From contig NC_064435.1 in the NCBI RefSeq assembly GCF_023343835.1, forward strand, positions 59,355,634 through 59,419,633: a stretch of 64,000 nt of DNA, written 5' to 3'. Below, piece after piece: positions 49,301 through 58,490 of this stretch. This DNA comes from Lagopus muta (Eukaryota > Chordata > Aves > Galliformes > Phasianidae). Under the pieces are notes generated by a model. It ran no database searches and was not told the DNA's origin. It saw only the letters and a program-made list of their open reading frames with translations. Numbering within the stretch: position 1 is the first letter of the stretch; each line of letters starts with the position of its first letter. Position numbers and translations under genes: made by a program.

Positions 49301-52300
49301 TTGTCCATTTGCTCTTGAAAAGCACTGGAGACAGAGATTCCATGATTTTTCTGGTCTGTTTGCTCCGATATGTTTGACTGTCCTTGTAGTGAAAATCTTA
49401 TGTCAGGCAGGAAATTTCCCTGCTTGAATTCACATTCCTGCCACGCATCTCCACAAAGGGCTTGATTCTGTCTTATTAACAACCTCCTATGAGGTACTGA
49501 AGGACCAGATTCTCCTGTAGCTTTTTTTTCTCCAATCAGAACAAATCCAACTACCTCATCTTCTCCTCAAAGGAGGACTGCTTCTCATCTTGGCAGCCCT
49601 CCACTTGCTCAACCTCATCAGTAACTTTCTTGTTTGTAGGAGCACAAACTGTATTCTAGATACACCCTAAGAGATTACAAGAAAAGGGAAATAATCACTT
49701 CCCTTCATCTACTGGCTGTGCCCTTGTTAGCAACACTGAGTTCACTGTTAACATCCATTGATGCCAAGGTACACTACTTAGTCATCTACAGATGGCCAAG
49801 GCCACAAGGACCTCTAGTTCTTATTCAGAACTAGCCTGTCCCACTAAGGCTAATCCAGCCCAGGTATGAATTAAATATTATCCTTGCTGAAGCATTACTA
49901 CTATGTTTTATAGTGTTTAAGAATATAACATAGATGCAGTAAGCTTCAGAACTGAAGGAAAACAGTTCAAAGCTAACAAGAAATACAAGAGCTAATTGCA
50001 TGAAAACCATCAACACAAGTCTCACTGAGCATATCCAGCTGAGTTAATGAACAAGACCAGCATGATGTATAAGAAGATCATCATTGCAGAACCAGTGCAA
50101 TATGTCTCATAACATTAGCTTCTGAAAGATGGAACAATTTCTTCATTGGTCCAGTTCTTTAAAATACATTTTAATATTTATAATATTAAATTAAATATTA
50201 TTATATTATTATATTATATAAATTTATAATATTAAATCACACTAAATTAAATATTATTAATTAAAAATCTAGTTGTAGTCAATTACAGTGATGGATCTTG
50301 TTATTGGTGTTGCTGGCCAAACAAAATAAAATGAGCTGACAATTCAGTGTCAGCAACTCCCAGGCATACATATTGTTGATGAGCTGAATTCTAAATCAAT
50401 TTTTTAGAACATAAACTAATTTGCATGCTTACAGCATAAATACATAAAAGCTTTTATAAGAAAATAACAGCCTAAAAACACGTTTTTTTAATTAAAAGAT
50501 ACAATTTCCAATTTCTCTAGTTAAACAAAACAAAATCTACAACGACAAAACAAAAGTATTTTAAAGTAAAATCTTACCAGGTATGCCAGTCTGTGCTTGG
50601 AGCCACAAACATGCATGAACATGTTGCTCAGTCCTGTTTTACAGTGGCACAGTTGACACTCATAGAGAAAAGGAAAATTATCTTTTGATCGATATTCAAT
50701 TATATAATTAAGTCCTGCGTTGATTTATTAGGAAAAAAAAAAGAAAGAAAGTTTGGAATGGTGATGTTTTTTGAAACAATGTGTTCTATATTTTGGAGCT
50801 TAAGAAGCAAATAATCAGTGCTAGCTACAAAAGAGATACTAAAGGAAACTGTCAATACTGCATGTCAAACACATGAATTTAGATTTTCAAAACTACAAGT
50901 TATTCTATCTTCTGGCTGTCTTATCTTCCAGACTTTTTCAACATCAAAGACATAAAATGTCTTTAAGATGCCTTATGTTTACCACACAGAACTTGACACA
51001 ATGAAAAAAAAATAAATTAATAGAAACATAACAAAAAAAAAAAAAAAAAAAAAAAAAAGGACTCAGAAAGGAATCTATTTCTCTGTACATTTTAATATAT
51101 GCCCCTGTAGTTATTTTTCCTGTCCATTCCATTCTCCCCTACCTCCTCAGGACGAGCCACTACATCAGAAAAAAAACAGAAAGAAACTGACTTAAATGAG
51201 TTTTACTATCATACACCCTTAGGTTGTTTCTAGACCACGGAAACATTCCACGTTAAATCCAGTAATGCAATAATGCTGTCACTAAGATGAGTCCCTGTCA
51301 TACCATACCACTTTGCATCAATGTACACTCAGAAAAACTAGATAATGTATAATAAAGGCTTACATTTAAAAAAAGAGCCCAATATTCTTCAAAGATAAAC
51401 ATCATACAACCAAGCAATTACACTATTGAAAACTCTCACCAAGTGCAGGTTCTGAATCTTTACATGTATTAAGCTGTTCTTCCAAGGTCTGTCCATGATA
51501 CCTTTCTGGCTTAGCTTGCACTGTAAGATAAAATTGCTTTCATGTAATCTCACATTACAAACTCACCAGTCAGTCTTCATAGTCTCAAGTCAGGTCACAA
51601 AACTCCAAAATGAAATGAAGTCCTCACTCCAACCTCTGGCCTAGAGAACACCTGCTAAGTAATTCACACGTAAATGAATCCCTGCTTATAATGGGCTCTA
51701 CATCACAAATCAAGTCAGCTATCAAGTAACATAACCCTGAAGTCCTATTTGCACTTCCTATAATATCGAGCTTGCAAGTATTGTTCTAAGTGTTATCATA
51801 AAATGCACTGCAGATCAGAAATAGAATTGATAGAAATGAACTCCAAATGACCTTCTGTGGTTCAGACAGCTGTACCTCAAAACATTTTCTTTTGCCTATT
51901 TCTTTTTTTTGTTTTTTTGGCGGGGGATGGTGGTAGGTATAGAAGGGCATTAAGCATTCTTACCGTAACCAGGAAGTTTCAGAGGTGCTTTCACTCGGTC
52001 CCCTGTACCACTCGCAGTTTTAACTAAAACACAAACCAAAACTAAACTAAAAAACCCACAAGTGAAAATTACAATGCGATGTTTTTAGCAAAAAAAAAAA
52101 AAAGAAAAAAGAAAAAAAAGACAATACAGATTTATACCAAACAACAGCACGTGTCTTTATTAACACAATGAAGCAGGCAGAGGAAGACCATCTCAATCAT
52201 TAGATATTTCACAGCACAGGGATAAGCACATACCAGAAAATTAAATTCTTAGAGAGTGGCTTGAATTGTAAGTAATTTTGGCCGTAATTTAATTTACATA

Positions 52301-55300
52301 GAAGGCAATCTGCAACAAGGGAAAAGTCTGACTGATTCTCTGCAATGCAAATATCTCTTATTTTATAATTAACAAGCTTCAAGTCATAAATTTCAGGTCT
52401 TCTTAATCTAATACATCACAGCTGTTCGGTTTAAGTCCACTGAACTTGAGACAATTAAACCTCTTGCCTCTCAGAGTACTTGATTCAGCCCATAGCCATC
52501 CTACCTTTTTAAAAGCTCTGCAGCTATCTCCTCCCCAGCCAGATATTTTTTCTGTCTGCATATGGCACCTGATAGGAGCTGCAGAACCTTAGGAAAACTA
52601 CAATAAAGCAACAAACTCGTAATACGAGTTGTGCACTGTACAAAGCTGTAAATATATTTTGGTGCATCACAGAGTAGCAGAACATCTATAGCTAGGCCCT
52701 CGTTCCTAGTGGAACTAGACCAGCACATAAAAAACTGGAAAAGCTTTAATGATAAATTAAACCTATTAAAGTCCTTTGCTTCAGCTAATTATTAAGATCA
52801 TAAAATCATAGAATGGTTTGGTTTGGAAGAGGCCATTAAGATCACCCAGTTCAAACCCCCTGCTATAGGCAGGGACACCTCCCTTTAGACCAGGCTGCTC
52901 AGAGCCGCATCCAATGCTTCCAGGGAGGAGGCATCCACAACCTCTCCAGGCAACCTGTTTCAGTGTCTCACCACCCTCACAGTAAAGAACTTCATCCTGA
53001 TATCTAGTTTAAATCTGCCCTCTTCCAGCTTAAAATAATTTCCCCTTGTCCAGTCACTACCTGCCCTTATAAGAAGTCCGTCCCCAGCTTTCCTGTATGC
53101 CTTTTCAGGTACTAGCAGGCTACTATAAGCTCCCCCTGGAGCCTTCTCTTCTTTAGGCTGAAGAGCCCCATCTCTCCCAGCCTGTCCTTGTAGGATAGGT
53201 GCCCCATGCCTTTTCATCATCTTCATGGCCCTCCTCTGGACCTGCTCCATGTCCTTTTAGCGTTGAGGGCCCAGAACTGGACACAGCACTGAGGAGTTAA
53301 TAAGCTGTTTTATAAACCAAATAAAAAGTGTGCGTTGAGCAGGTACATGGTTTGGGAAGCATGATTTTTTCAAATATATTCTAAATCTTGAAGATCTCAA
53401 ATTCTCTGATGTTTCTCAAAAATTAATGTAGGGGACCGTCAGTACTGCAGCCAATTAATCTTAATAAACTTATTTCGTATTTTTTTTTTTCCTGTAGGAT
53501 TATACAGTTAAATCACTAAAGAACACAAGATAGGTCTCAAAGCACAAATCTCGAGAAAGTCTTTTTTTCCTTTTTGTTCCTCTAAATTGAGACAGGCTGA
53601 AAGGAACATCTGTAAATAAAATAGGAAGTAAAAAAATCTTGCACTTACCAATGCCATGAGCCTTCAGGGCTTCTTCAACCTAAGTCATCAACCACCAATG
53701 AAGGAAAAAGTCACTCGTGATTCAAAAAATAGCAATGTTGAAGTTTCATTGTTAATAAAAGAAGTTAGATTAACACTAATACTGTAGATTACCTCAAGAA
53801 AATTGTATTATATTCAAAAAAAGATAACTAGGCAAAAATAAGTACATTATTTAAATATTTCCATTCTGGACTTATTAACAGTCCTATATTCTCCAACATT
53901 CCATTGGAGATTGGAGATTTCAAAGCCGTATTCTACTGTCAAGTAAATCTAGAAAATCTGACAGAAGGTGCAGTGAAGAACTGGCCTTACCTTCTTGTGC
54001 TTGAATCCAAGGAAGTGAGTCTGCAAGTTTAATGCGGAAGCACACCAGATTTTGCAAATCTAGGTTAAAGAGCAGAAGTATTTCTAGCACTGCACATAAG
54101 CCAGCAGAAAAAAAAAAATAATGCTTTAGAACAAAAACACAAGTTCAAGGCTCTTAAATTGCCAGAAACTTTCAATCCATCTGTTGCATCTACAACTTCC
54201 TAACACTTAGCTCCTGACATGCCTATGACTCTTCATATTCCTGCTCCCTGAATCCTTTTAAAAGGATAGTTCTGTGTTCCTGATCTTCACTGAGCTGGCA
54301 AAAAAGTGACACAAGAGTAAACCAAAGTTGACTGCTTTATTGTAGAAAATCACCAGGTTTTCTGGGTCACACTACAGGGCGACTGTAAATGAGCAAAGAA
54401 TTGAGTTGGGCTTGAGGAAAGGCAGGAGCCAAAGCACCTGAGAGATGTGGGTATGTGGCTTAACACTCAAAGTCTGGTGATTACAGTGACAGGGTGAGGC
54501 CTGGGGTGAAACCAGAAGAGCAACCACACCTCTATATCAATCACTCCTACATTTCTTTAATTAACAACACAATAAGATTAATTAATGTCCTTCAGCATAG
54601 GATATGTGACCCAATCCCAACTCCTAGCATAAATCTAGTCCCTTTGGCAACAGTTTGTTGAGATGAGATGCTCTGTTTTCTCGAGCGGAATGATGGGTCC
54701 GACTGTGGAATATGGCCCAGACAGAGCCTGCTGAAGAAGGGGAGAGGTTGTGCAGGACTGGAGAATAGGTCAGGGTGTAGGTCCTGTAGCTGCCCTCTGA
54801 TTGATAACAAGAACTGTCCCTTGCCATGCAGGTTGGATAAGGCTGTAAGCTATGCCTCTGTTACACCATTCCCTCCAACTGCCTCCATTTACCTTATCTA
54901 TGCCTAACGACGTACAGCCCGGTACTCAAGTCAAGGGCCTGAGTTATGACCAGAAGTTATCAAGGAAAAGTGAAGTGCCACCTCTGGCAAAAACATGGCA
55001 ACCATAAAACCCTGTGATAATTAACCTAGGAACAATCCTTCACATTTTAGGGAACTGAAAATGGGGTATTAAGGAACCAATGGAAGTTGAACCAAAGGAA
55101 GAATGGAAGTTCTCCACTTTTCAGCAAAGTCAACCCCTGCTTATATCTCATGTATGCAACGGCTTCCTCAGAATTTGATAAATTGCTTTGGTGCACTTGA
55201 TCTGTGTCAGTGAAGTGCACCATAGTCAGTGTCTTTTTGCTGGGTACAACAAACCAGAGAATGGGGTGGGAAACTCACTCATTCTTCTTTCCCCATTCGC

Positions 55301-57403
55301 AGGCACATCTCTTTCAGCAAGGACTTGCACTTCTGTTACTTTGCAGATGATACCCAGGTGAATTGTTAATACAGCTTAATTAATTAATGTCTAGCCTTAA
55401 GATATTTAGCATTAATGCAGCTAGTGTATTTATCAATAGCACTCCTGAATCTGCTTAATACATTGCCTGTATAAGCTATCAACCACTCAACTTTGCAAAT
55501 CTGTTCCAGTAAAAACCCCTGAGAGGTTTTAACAGGCATTTGCTGTTTACTGACTCTGGTCAGGGCAGTACATGATCCTTTGGACAAAAATGATTGACCA
55601 AGTCTGGGATTAAGATTGGGCCTAGCTGCATCCAGACTCCTCTCAGAGAAGGAACTTAAAAAGCAAAGGGGGACCTTTCTGAGACTTATGACGCAACAGA
55701 AGAGCTTCCCCAACTAGCCAAGCATCATATATTTGTTTATATACCTGTCCTCTTAAGCACAGAAATCTATTTTGGAAAGGCAACTCCTATTACACCTCCT
55801 TGAACATCATTAATAGCAATAACTGATTTTAAACTAAGAAATGATGCTTGCGTTAATGTGTTCTGTATTTGTAGAACACGTAGCAGCAAGACCTCACAGT
55901 TATTGTTACTTGAGATTCTGAAGTTCATATCAGTCTCTGAAAATATCAACTGTTCAAGTTTGGAAAAATAGTGCAACCTTTAAACTTGTAAGCTTGTAAG
56001 GATCACATAAATTGAACAATATGGAAAACACACAGAAAATGCAGGAACATTAAAAAGTGCTACTCAGGAAATCTGATGTGGGTTACAAATGGAAATACTT
56101 CATAACTGAGTAGAAGAGAGGCAAACCAGCAACCTAGCACTGCCAGAAGCCAGAGTGAACACAGCTATTGTTTTCACTGGTATTTGCAAAGAGTAGAGCT
56201 GGCACGGGAATTGAAAATCCCTTGTCTGATTTGAATTCAAACCAACAAACCTCAGCAAGTTTTTTCAAGATACTAAGAAACGGCAAATACATTTGTAACA
56301 AGGAAAGATAACAGCAAGATAACCTGCATCACCAAGCTTTAGCTAGAAGCTAAAGACACTTTAGTCTCTCATTTACTGCCAGACCCCATGTACTACGTGC
56401 ACTCCTAGCAGGACATCATTACAGAATCACAGAATATCCTCAGATGGAAGGGACGTGTAAGGATCATTGCGTCCATCTCCTGGCTCCACACAGGAACAGA
56501 TTAGGTTGTGGATGCCCCATCCCTGGAGGTGTTCAAGCCAGATTGGATGGGGCACTGGGCAGCCTGGTCTAGTATTAAATGGGGAGGTTGGTGGCCCTGT
56601 CTGTGGCAGGGAGGTTGGAGATTCATGATTCCTGAGGTCCCTTCCAACCCTGGCCATTCTGTGATTCTGTGATTCTGTGAACACTCAAAACTCAAGCCTT
56701 ATGTCTGAGAGTGATGTCCAAACGCTCCTTGAACTCCAGCAGCCTGGGACTGTGCCCACTGCCCTGGGCAGCCTGTTCCATGCCCACCACCCTCTGGTGA
56801 AGAACCTTTTACTAAGGCCTAAACTGACCCCCTGATGCAGCTTCATGCCATTCCCTTGGGTTCTGTCATTGGTCAGCTATAGATCTCCTCCTCAAAAACG
56901 AGTTCACCACATAAACAGGAAATACTACGGGGGGTCAGTTTCAGGAAGCCCATTGCTAGCAGCAAGTAAACACAAGAAACGTGGGCACTGCAATGCAGCA
57001 CTGTTCTGAAGACCCCACCAGTTGTACTAAATCACTGATCTACGCTGATTTTCACCAGGCAATGCGTGCCAGCCTTCAGCCAATGACTGTGTACTAGCAT
57101 CAAGACGTTTCCTTCCAAGAGAGGAAGTAAGTGAGGAAAGAAGTATCCGTTTCAAAACATGGTCAAAGATTTCGAAGAAGAAAAATAAACAAACACAACC
57201 TACTGGTTCTGCACCAATTTTGTTCAAGATTACAAAAAAAAAAATAAAAAAAATAGGAAACAGAACTCAGCACACTGCATACCCTGTTCGGTTCAATTTT
57301 GCCTAGCACAGTTACATGGCATTCATTACAGTTCTCAGCGAGCAATACTTACATTGCAGTAGAAAGGGTTCACCTGCTTCTTTACCTCCGCCTCGAGATC
57401 CAT
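38711..57403 (-). CDS. unnamed 484-residue protein with two matrin/U1-type C2H2 zinc fingers, 16 exons
   Basis: I do not recognise a named orthologue. Sixteen exons with GT-AG borders join into 1,455 nt, 484 codons plus stop, with no frame break. The start at 57,403 has G at -3 and G at +4 and an in-frame TAA four codons upstream. Finger 1 (C16, C19, H32, H38) is C-X2-C-X12-H-X5-H, the matrin/U1 type that often binds dsRNA or splicing RNPs. Finger 2 (C117, C120, H132, H138) is C-X2-C-X11-H-X5-H. After a basic segment at about 144-190, residues from about 205 on are acidic and Ser/Glu-rich, with a helix-like block 'LNEDDAAFILKVTQTLTD' near 332. No signal peptide or membrane segment. The gene sits head to head with MSANTD3 across a CpG island. 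RNA binding is inferred from the finger type only. Confidence 0.8.
38986..39970. other. intron 15 of unnamed zinc-finger gene
   Basis: AT-rich; nothing recognised beyond short A runs. Confidence 0.7.
39971..40067 (-). CDS. unnamed zinc-finger gene, exon 15
   Basis: The acceptor is 'aacttgtag', the donor ATACTG|gtaat. The 97 nt encode an acidic, Ser-rich segment including 'STEQSELTSADISDSDT'. Phase 0 in, 1 out. Confidence 0.8.
40351..40411. repeat. (AAAT)n microsatellite
   Basis: About 15 units of AAAT with a single extra A near 40,390. Likely length-polymorphic. Confidence 0.95.
41706..41736. repeat. tandem 9-mer 'acatgaatc' x3
   Basis: Three consecutive copies lie just downstream (on the gene strand) of exon 14. 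Confidence 0.85.
41764..41871 (-). CDS. unnamed zinc-finger gene, exon 14
   Basis: The acceptor is 'tttttttccag', the donor AAAAAA|gtaat. The 108 nt (36 residues) encode 'LNEDDAAFILKVTQTLTD' and 'LVEYRQQAASKK', a likely amphipathic helix pair. Symmetric phase 0-0. Confidence 0.82.
41872..43670. other. intron 13 of unnamed zinc-finger gene, containing a solo LTR
   Basis: Apart from the LTR at 42.3-43.0 kb, the intron is AT-rich with no recognisable exon. Confidence 0.75.
42321..42980 (+). mobile_element. solo endogenous retroviral LTR with 4-bp target duplication
   Basis: The element spans 42,325-42,976 (652 bp). It starts TGTGGGAATC and ends ATTTCCAACA, which form an imperfect terminal inverted repeat with TG/CA ends. 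ATAT flanks it on both sides (42,321-42,324 and 42,977-42,980). A polyadenylation signal AATAAA lies near 42,915, about 60 bp before the 3' end, as in an R region. No gag, pol or env coding sequence is adjacent, so it is a solo LTR. A 4-bp duplication is usual for gammaretrovirus-like (class I) elements; the family is not identified. Confidence 0.75.
43671..43730 (-). CDS. unnamed zinc-finger gene, exon 13
   Basis: The acceptor is 'atgttaaacag', the donor TACCTG|gtaag. The 60 nt encode 20 residues from an Ala-rich start to 'TSQEELLSYL'. Symmetric phase 0-0, so it could be skipped without a frameshift. Confidence 0.8.
44019..44064 (-). CDS. unnamed zinc-finger gene, exon 12 (46 nt, weak splice sites)
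   Basis: The acceptor '...tctatccaaag' is poor in pyrimidines near the AG, and the donor is GTTGAG|gtgaa. It encodes 'CETNIQLQEENEEVE' and restores the frame between exons 11 and 13. It is the least certain exon of the gene. Confidence 0.6.
44281..44331. repeat. ATAGAGAT-type simple repeat
   Basis: Repeated 'gatatagaga' units follow an A run. Confidence 0.9.
44420..44880. repeat. unclassified, possibly interspersed repeat
   Basis: It is distinctly more GC-rich than the flanking intron ('cctggggaaaggacccagtc', 'caggtgaaggcaattcagct', 'agggctgactgctgtgggag') and has no coding frame. Its texture suggests an LTR or other repeat. I found no terminal repeats or target duplication. Confidence 0.3.
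45404..45540 (-). CDS. unnamed zinc-finger gene, exon 11 (splice donor overlaps a stop codon)
   Basis: The acceptor is 'tttgctgttag'. The exon encodes a Glu/Gln-rich stretch ('VQEEQEQCQKEQTIPDEK') ending SSSEK. If spliced at 45,408 (GAAAA|gtaaa) it runs on into exon 12. If not, the same bases read AAG TAA and stop at 45,404, giving a 290-residue protein. Confidence 0.75.
45541..46333. other. intron 10 of unnamed zinc-finger gene
   Basis: AT-rich; no other feature seen. Confidence 0.7.
46334..46453 (-). CDS. unnamed zinc-finger gene, exon 10
   Basis: The acceptor is 'tgtttatttag', the donor TTCAAG|gtcag. The 120 nt encode 'ADDSPSKAKVQHVDTSIS' and 'GMDCKNKDGKLPDPIQ', hydrophilic and probably unstructured. 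Phase 1-1. Confidence 0.8.
46454..47562. other. intron 9 of unnamed zinc-finger gene
   Basis: Nothing recognised. Confidence 0.7.
47563..47605 (-). CDS. unnamed zinc-finger gene, exon 9 (43 nt)
   Basis: The acceptor is 'gtatttttag', the donor AAGAAT|gtaag. It encodes VVIEAPVIRKRWQE, placed by frame continuity with exons 8 and 10. Confidence 0.75.
47606..48864. other. intron 8 of unnamed zinc-finger gene
   Basis: AT-rich; nothing recognised. Confidence 0.7.
48865..48885 (-). CDS. unnamed zinc-finger gene, microexon 8 (21 nt)
   Basis: The acceptor is 'tcttttatag', the donor GCACG|gtagg. It encodes WVDMLGT. Frame-neutral, so it may be a cassette. Confidence 0.65.
48953..49075 (-). CDS. unnamed zinc-finger gene, exon 7
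   Basis: The acceptor is 'tatttatctag', the donor TTAAAG|gtaca. The 41 residues are basic ('LNRKVRQVALTIEKKEG') and directly follow finger 2, suggesting an RNA-contacting or nuclear localisation extension. Phase 0-0. Confidence 0.82.
49076..50577. other. intron 6 of unnamed zinc-finger gene
   Basis: Contains an AT-rich low-complexity block at 50.16-50.27 kb; nothing else. Confidence 0.7.
50161..50275. repeat. AT-rich, partly palindromic low-complexity block
   Basis: Overlapping 'aatattat' and 'ataatatt' units in both orientations, with almost no G or C. Confidence 0.85.
50578..50714 (-). CDS. unnamed zinc-finger gene, exon 6 (zinc finger 2)
   Basis: The acceptor is 'atcaacgcag', the donor ACCTG|gtaag. 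It encodes the whole of finger 2 (C117, C120, H132, H138), with 'FPFLYECQLCHCKTGL' leading in and 'GSKHRLAYL' after. The GxKH motif at the second His is typical of matrin/U1 fingers. Phase 1 in, 0 out. Confidence 0.87.
50715..51439. other. intron 5 of unnamed zinc-finger gene with A26 run
   Basis: Poly(A) at 51,033-51,058; nothing else. Confidence 0.75.
51033..51058. repeat. poly(A) run, 26 bp
   Basis: Uninterrupted homopolymer in an intron. I see no retrocopy upstream of it. Confidence 0.9.
51440..51520 (-). CDS. unnamed zinc-finger gene, exon 5
   Basis: The acceptor is 'tatcttacag', the donor CACTTG|gtgag. The 81 nt encode 'QAKPERYHGQTLEEQLNT', part of the linker between the fingers. Confidence 0.8.
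51521..51963. other. intron 4 of unnamed zinc-finger gene
   Basis: Nothing recognised; a short T run with a G-rich step lies near 51,905-51,930. Confidence 0.75.
51964..52023 (-). CDS. unnamed zinc-finger gene, exon 4 (60 nt)
   Basis: The acceptor is 'ttgtgttttag', the donor TTACG|gtaag. It encodes 'KTASGTGDRVKAPLKLPG', a Gly/Pro/Lys linker. Phase 1-1. Confidence 0.78.
52024..53648. other. intron 3 with a CR1 fragment
   Basis: Contains an A-rich tract at 52.09-52.12 kb and the antisense CR1 at 52.80-53.29 kb. Confidence 0.75.
52800..53292 (-). mobile_element. CR1 LINE 3' fragment, antisense, ~0.5 kb
   Basis: Antisense CR1 from 'catagaatggtttggtttgg' through 'gcaacctgtttcagtgtctc' and 'ccagcttaaaataatttccc' to 'gcccagaactggacacagca'. 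Open frames within it are CR1 ORF2 remnants. Confidence 0.92.
53649..53679 (-). CDS. unnamed zinc-finger gene, exon 3 (31 nt)
   Basis: The acceptor is 'gatgactta' plus g, the donor GCATTG|gtaag. It encodes VEEALKAHGI, a short helix that continues finger 1, as in other matrin-type fingers. Confidence 0.78.
53680..53990. other. intron 2 of unnamed zinc-finger gene
   Basis: Short AT-rich intron, nothing seen. Confidence 0.8.
53991..54059 (-). CDS. unnamed zinc-finger gene, exon 2 (zinc finger 1)
   Basis: The acceptor is 'tttaacctag', the donor AAGAAG|gtaag. Its 69 nt encode 'ICKIWCASALNLQTHFLG' and 'FKHKK'. With the last residues of exon 1 it completes C16-C19-H32-H38. Phase 0-0. Confidence 0.87.
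54300..55260. repeat. unclassified block, LTR-like in texture
   Basis: It is richer in G+C than flanking DNA, has no coding frame, and ends near 'tttgctgggtacaaca', which resembles an LTR U5 end. I could not find a matching TG start or a target duplication, so the class is open. Confidence 0.25.
56421..56890 (-). mobile_element. antisense CR1 3' fragment, split by another CR1
   Basis: The left part (56,421 to about 56,505) reads 'cacagaatatcctcagatgg' to 'ctcctggctccacacaggaa'. The matching continuation resumes near 56,690 with 'cttatgtctgagagtgatgt' and 'gaactccagcagcctgggac', running on to 'cattcccttgggttctgtc'. The two parts are consecutive in an intact CR1. Confidence 0.85.
56508..56682 (+). 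mobile_element. sense CR1 fragment inserted into the antisense CR1
   Basis: 'gatgccccatccctggaggt' to a terminal triple 'attctgtg' tail. It interrupts the older element and is oriented opposite to it, so it inserted later. Confidence 0.88.
57353..57403 (-). CDS. unnamed zinc-finger gene, exon 1 with start codon
   Basis: ATG at 57,403 with in-frame TAA four codons upstream, and the donor TGCAAT|gtaagt, a near-perfect consensus. It encodes MDLEAEVKKQVNPFYCN, ending between the two zinc-ligand Cys residues of finger 1. Confidence 0.85.
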
Positions 57404-57539
57404 AGCTGCCCTTTAGGTGACACAGGAGCTCTGGGAAGACCACAGAAAGACGGCAAGCTGTTATTTCAGCGCCAGGAAACCATCCGCTCCGCGCATCCGA
57501 GCCTTACGCATATTCCAATTTTAACTCGTTCTCAGCGGC

Positions 57540-58490
57540 ATTAAGCCCCTAAACCTCCGGCCTAACGGCGGTATTTTTAGCTCGAATGCCACGGAAAGAA
57601 GCAGTTCTTCCCCTGAAGCTTCCTTTGAGCGGCACAAAGCCCCCAGAAGGTCACGCGCGCCCCCGAAGCAGAACAAAGCCGAACTACTTCCCACGTCCCC
57701 ACGTTCCTCGAGGCCGAGAGGCGGCTCCAGAGCTCGAGAGGTCTCGGCCACGCTTCCTGGTGGGGACGGTGCCCGGGACCCCGGTCTTACCGCCCGCCCG
57801 ACGGCGCCTGCAACCGGTGCGGCGCGGCCGCCTCCTCCCGCGGGGCCGCTCGCGCTCAGGCGGCGGCGGGGCCCCGGCTCACCGCCTCCCCCGGCGACCG
57901 CTGGGAGCGCTGCTGAACGGCCGCCGGGCGCTGTCGGAGGTAAAGCCCGGCCAGGGGCCGAGCCCCAGCGTGGCGTGAGGCGTGAGGGGCTGGGGTGTAG
58001 CCGGGTTGCGAGCCCCTCGGCGCCTTGCGGCAGCGCCGCGCTCTCCCCGCGCCGCGACTCCTCGCCGCCCCGTAGGGCCGCCGGCTTGCCCCGCGGGGCC
58101 GCGCCCGCTGCCCGCTTCCTCCGGGGAGAAGGCGATCCAGCGCGGGCTTTGCGGGGAGCCGCGGAGCGGCGGCGAGCTGCCGACGGGGGGGAGCAGAGCG
58201 GGGCGGGGGCGGCGGCGCTTTGTTACCGGCCCGGGGGAAGCAGCGCGCGTCTCGCCGCACGGCGCGGCCTCGGCGGGAAGAGGGGTAGCGGCGCACGGCC
58301 TCCATCCATCCATCCATTCCTCCGTCCCTCCGCGGTAGATGTTGCTGAAACCGTGTGTCAGCTGCAGCCTGCATGTCCGCCCTGGGTGGAGCGTTCTCCT
58401 TTGTCGAGCTGGGAGCCGTTCTCCTGCCTCAGCCGAGCAGAAGAGGAGCTAGCGAGGAGAAGGAAGCGAGCTGGAGTTGATGTGGGAGAA
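57540..58490. promoter_or_regulatory. CpG island: shared bidirectional promoter of the unnamed gene (-) and MSANTD3 (+)
   Basis: Dense CpG sequence of about 0.9 kb without a TATA box starts about 140 bp upstream of the minus-strand start codon and extends into the MSANTD3 5' region. A (CCAT)n run sits at 58,302-58,318. Plus-strand candidate donors for MSANTD3's untranslated first exon include CGGAG|gtaaag after 57,939 and TCTG|gtagga after 58,511; I cannot decide between them. The long GC-rich open frames here are not supported as genes. Confidence 0.8.

Larger units (their letters stand above)
54060..57352. other. intron 1 of unnamed zinc-finger gene
   Basis: A 3.3-kb intron. It holds an unclassified GC-moderate block at about 54.3-55.3 kb and a nested pair of CR1 fragments at 56.42-56.89 kb. 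Confidence 0.75.

Noticed and set aside
51033..51058. Poly(A) run as the tail of a processed pseudogene
   Set aside because: The sequence upstream on the plus strand is ordinary AT-rich intron with no coding similarity or target duplication.
52960..53250. 96-codon minus-strand frame at about 53.1 kb
   Set aside because: It lies entirely in a CR1 fragment and reads as decayed CR1 ORF2; the same applies to frames at 10.6-10.9, 16.0-16.5, 35.2-35.6 and 61.6-61.8 kb.
54300..55260. Calling this block a definite second solo LTR
   Set aside because: No paired TG...CA ends or target duplication could be found, so it is left unclassified.
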